The translations under genes were made by a program, and so were the position numbers. The notes beneath the pieces are model-generated. The model was not told where the DNA came from, searched no databases, and worked only from the letters and a program-made list of their open reading frames with translations. A stretch of DNA of 7,660 bases from Oceanococcus sp041619315 (lineage in GTDB: Bacteria; Pseudomonadota; Gammaproteobacteria; Nevskiales; Oceanococcaceae): positions 1-7,660 of the forward strand of contig JBFKEC010000161.1 of the NCBI GenBank assembly GCA_041619315.1, read 5' to 3'. Numbering within the stretch: the first letter of the stretch is position 1; every line of letters begins with the position of its first letter. Positions 6,737 to 7,660 of this stretch are shown here, piece by piece.

Positions 6737-7516
6737 TTACAGGCCGCGAGCCGCCGCTACGCTGTCCCACGCAGCGCGAATGCGGCGCACTTGTTCTTCG
6801 GCTTGCTGGCGCATCGCTTCGGGCATCTCGCGTGCGGCCAGCTTGTCCGGATGATGGCGGCTCATCAGCCGGCGGTAAGCCTTTTTGGCCTCGGCATCAC
6901 TGGCTTGTGGGGTAATCCCCAGCACTTTGTAGGCCTCAGCCAGATTGTCACGTCGCGGCGGGACGTTGGCCCCACCGGTCTGGCCTGACCAGGCGCCGAA
7001 GCCACCGCTAAGCAGGGCTAGCATTTGCTCAAGCTCGGCGGCTGGAATACCCAGGCCGGCGCCGATGCGCACCAGCATGTCACGCTCAGCTTGATCCAGG
7101 CGGCCATCGGCAGCTGCGCCAGACAGCAGAATCTCCACGCACAGACGCAGCCACATGATGCGGCCGCCGCACAACTTGCGCAGCTCGGCGCTGGCGGCAT
7201 CCACGTCAAAGCCATCGCTTTTGCCACGATTAAAGGCGCGCACAGCAGCCAGTCGAGCATTGCCGGTGATACGCAGGCGCTGCATGATCTTTTCAGCGGC
7301 GTTGATTTCCTGCTTGGAAACATGGCCATCGGCTTTGCACACCGCGCCCATCAGTTCGAAGCATTTCTCAACAATGTGCTGTTGTTTGGCGACATTGGGC
7401 GGGCGCAGCAGGCGCACCGAGGTGTCAAACCAATGGCCGATGATGACGCCCAGCAACAAGCCGACCGGTCCGCCCATGAGATAGCCCAGGGCGCCTGCGA
7501 TGAGTTTTCCTTTCAT
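6737..7516 (-). CDS. djlA: DjlA-type membrane-anchored co-chaperone (TerB + J domain)
   Basis: J-domain protein that would stimulate the ATPase of DnaK from the inner membrane. The product has 259 residues, close to the 271 of E. coli DjlA. Residues 5-27 form a Gly-rich hydrophobic transmembrane segment (GALGYLMGGPVGLLLG), with the bulk of the protein predicted to be cytoplasmic. Residues about 45-155 are a TerB-like helical domain with two acidic repeats, CKADGHVSKQE and AAADGRLDQAE. A Gly-rich linker follows, then a C-terminal J domain at about 192-259. The J domain carries the obligatory HPD at 222-224 in SRHHPDKLAA and an EAYKVLGI start. Order and motifs match the DjlA family. The ATG at 7516 opens directly into the membrane anchor and has only a weak Shine-Dalgarno sequence (AGCAGG). 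The gene follows the etfA-like gene, separated by an intrinsic terminator. Confidence 0.93.
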   Translation of the reverse strand: MKGKLIAGALGYLMGGPVGLLLGVIIGHWFDTSVRLLRPPNVAKQQHIVEKCFELMGAVCKADGHVSKQEINAAEKIMQRLRITGNARLAAVRAFNRGKSDGFDVDAASAELRKLCGGRIMWLRLCVEILLSGAAADGRLDQAERDMLVRIGAGLGIPAAELEQMLALLSGGFGAWSGQTGGANVPPRRDNLAEAYKVLGITPQASDAEAKKAYRRLMSRHHPDKLAAREMPEAMRQQAEEQVRRIRAAWDSVAAARGL

Positions 7517-7544
7517 GGCCTGCTGATTAATGCGTTACGCGGAT

Positions 7545-7580
7545 AAGAAAAAGCCCGCGACGCTGTGCAGCGCCGCGGGC
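7545..7580 (-). terminator. Intrinsic terminator downstream of the etfA-like gene
   Basis: On the minus strand, GCCCGCG (7574-7580 against 7553-7559) forms a GC-only 7-bp stem. After one mismatch it continues into a second 4- to 5-bp stem (7561-7565 with 7568-7572) and a small loop. The hairpin is followed directly by TTTTTCTTA. It starts 26 bases after the stop codon of the minus-strand gene entering from the right edge, which is exactly where that gene's terminator is expected. Confidence 0.87.
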
Positions 7581-7606
7581 CATACAGTCTAACCTGCAGC
7601 TGTGAC

Positions 7607-7660
7607 TTACAGCGCGGCTTCGAGTTCCGGGCAGACCTTGAACAGATCGCCAACCAGACC
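7607..7660 (-). CDS. etfA: C-terminal end of electron transfer flavoprotein alpha subunit (partial)
   Basis: Only the last 17 codons and a TAA stop (7609-7607) are inside the window. They read GLVGDLFKVCPELEAAL. This matches the conserved end of EtfA, where a D-x-x-L-V-x-D-L-F segment is followed by a V-P-E-L helix. EtfA binds FAD and, with EtfB, carries electrons from acyl-CoA and other dehydrogenases to ETF-quinone oxidoreductase. The call rests on a short tail, but it is supported by a coding frame running cleanly to a stop and a strong terminator just after it. A Cys replaces the residue I would usually expect before PEL. The rest of the gene lies beyond the right edge. Confidence 0.75.
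   Translation of the reverse strand, partial: GLVGDLFKVCPELEAAL

Noticed and set aside
7025..7546. Plus-strand open frame of 173 codons opposite djlA
   Set aside because: It is antisense to the complete TerB and J-domain gene, has no recognisable family, and runs into the etfA terminator region.
1..7660. Mobile element, CRISPR array, tRNA or rRNA
   Set aside because: No transposase or integrase motifs, no regularly spaced repeats and no cloverleaf-like or rRNA-like sequence were seen. The window is almost fully occupied by recognisable chromosomal genes.

Overview
The window looks like ordinary chromosomal sequence from a moderately GC-rich (roughly 55-60% by eye) Gram-negative proteobacterium, most likely a non-enteric gammaproteobacterium. 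The reasons are Sec signal peptides on three envelope proteins, a DjlA-type membrane co-chaperone, a DUF1329 protein (a family seen mainly in gamma- and betaproteobacteria), and a pyruvate dehydrogenase locus whose E3 subunit carries its own lipoyl domain. I saw no mobile element, RNA gene, CRISPR array or prophage. The organism assignment is inference.

Left half, plus strand (1-4443): the distal part of a pyruvate dehydrogenase (PDH) operon. The 3' part of aceF (E2) enters from the left edge. It is followed by a secreted DUF1329 protein and then lpdA (E3) with an N-terminal lipoyl domain. The DUF1329 gene has a clear Shine-Dalgarno sequence and lies only 19 bp before lpdA, so it is probably co-transcribed with it. 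An envelope gene of unknown function between E2 and E3 is the oddest point of the layout.

Right half, minus strand (4492-7660), read from right to left: the last 17 codons of a gene that looks like etfA (electron transfer flavoprotein alpha), a strong intrinsic terminator, djlA (TerB plus J domain), a secreted TPR protein, and a YkuD L,D-transpeptidase. The last two genes overlap by about 26 bp, and both proteins end in an NTF2-like domain that aligns between them. They therefore look like a translationally coupled envelope or peptidoglycan module with a duplicated accessory domain. lpdA and the transpeptidase gene converge across a 48-bp gap.

All the genes fall into recognisable families, and I found no convincing wholly new system. 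The observations most worth following are the DUF1329 gene inside the PDH operon, the TPR/L,D-transpeptidase pair with matching C-terminal domains, and the very short leader between the etfA terminator and djlA.
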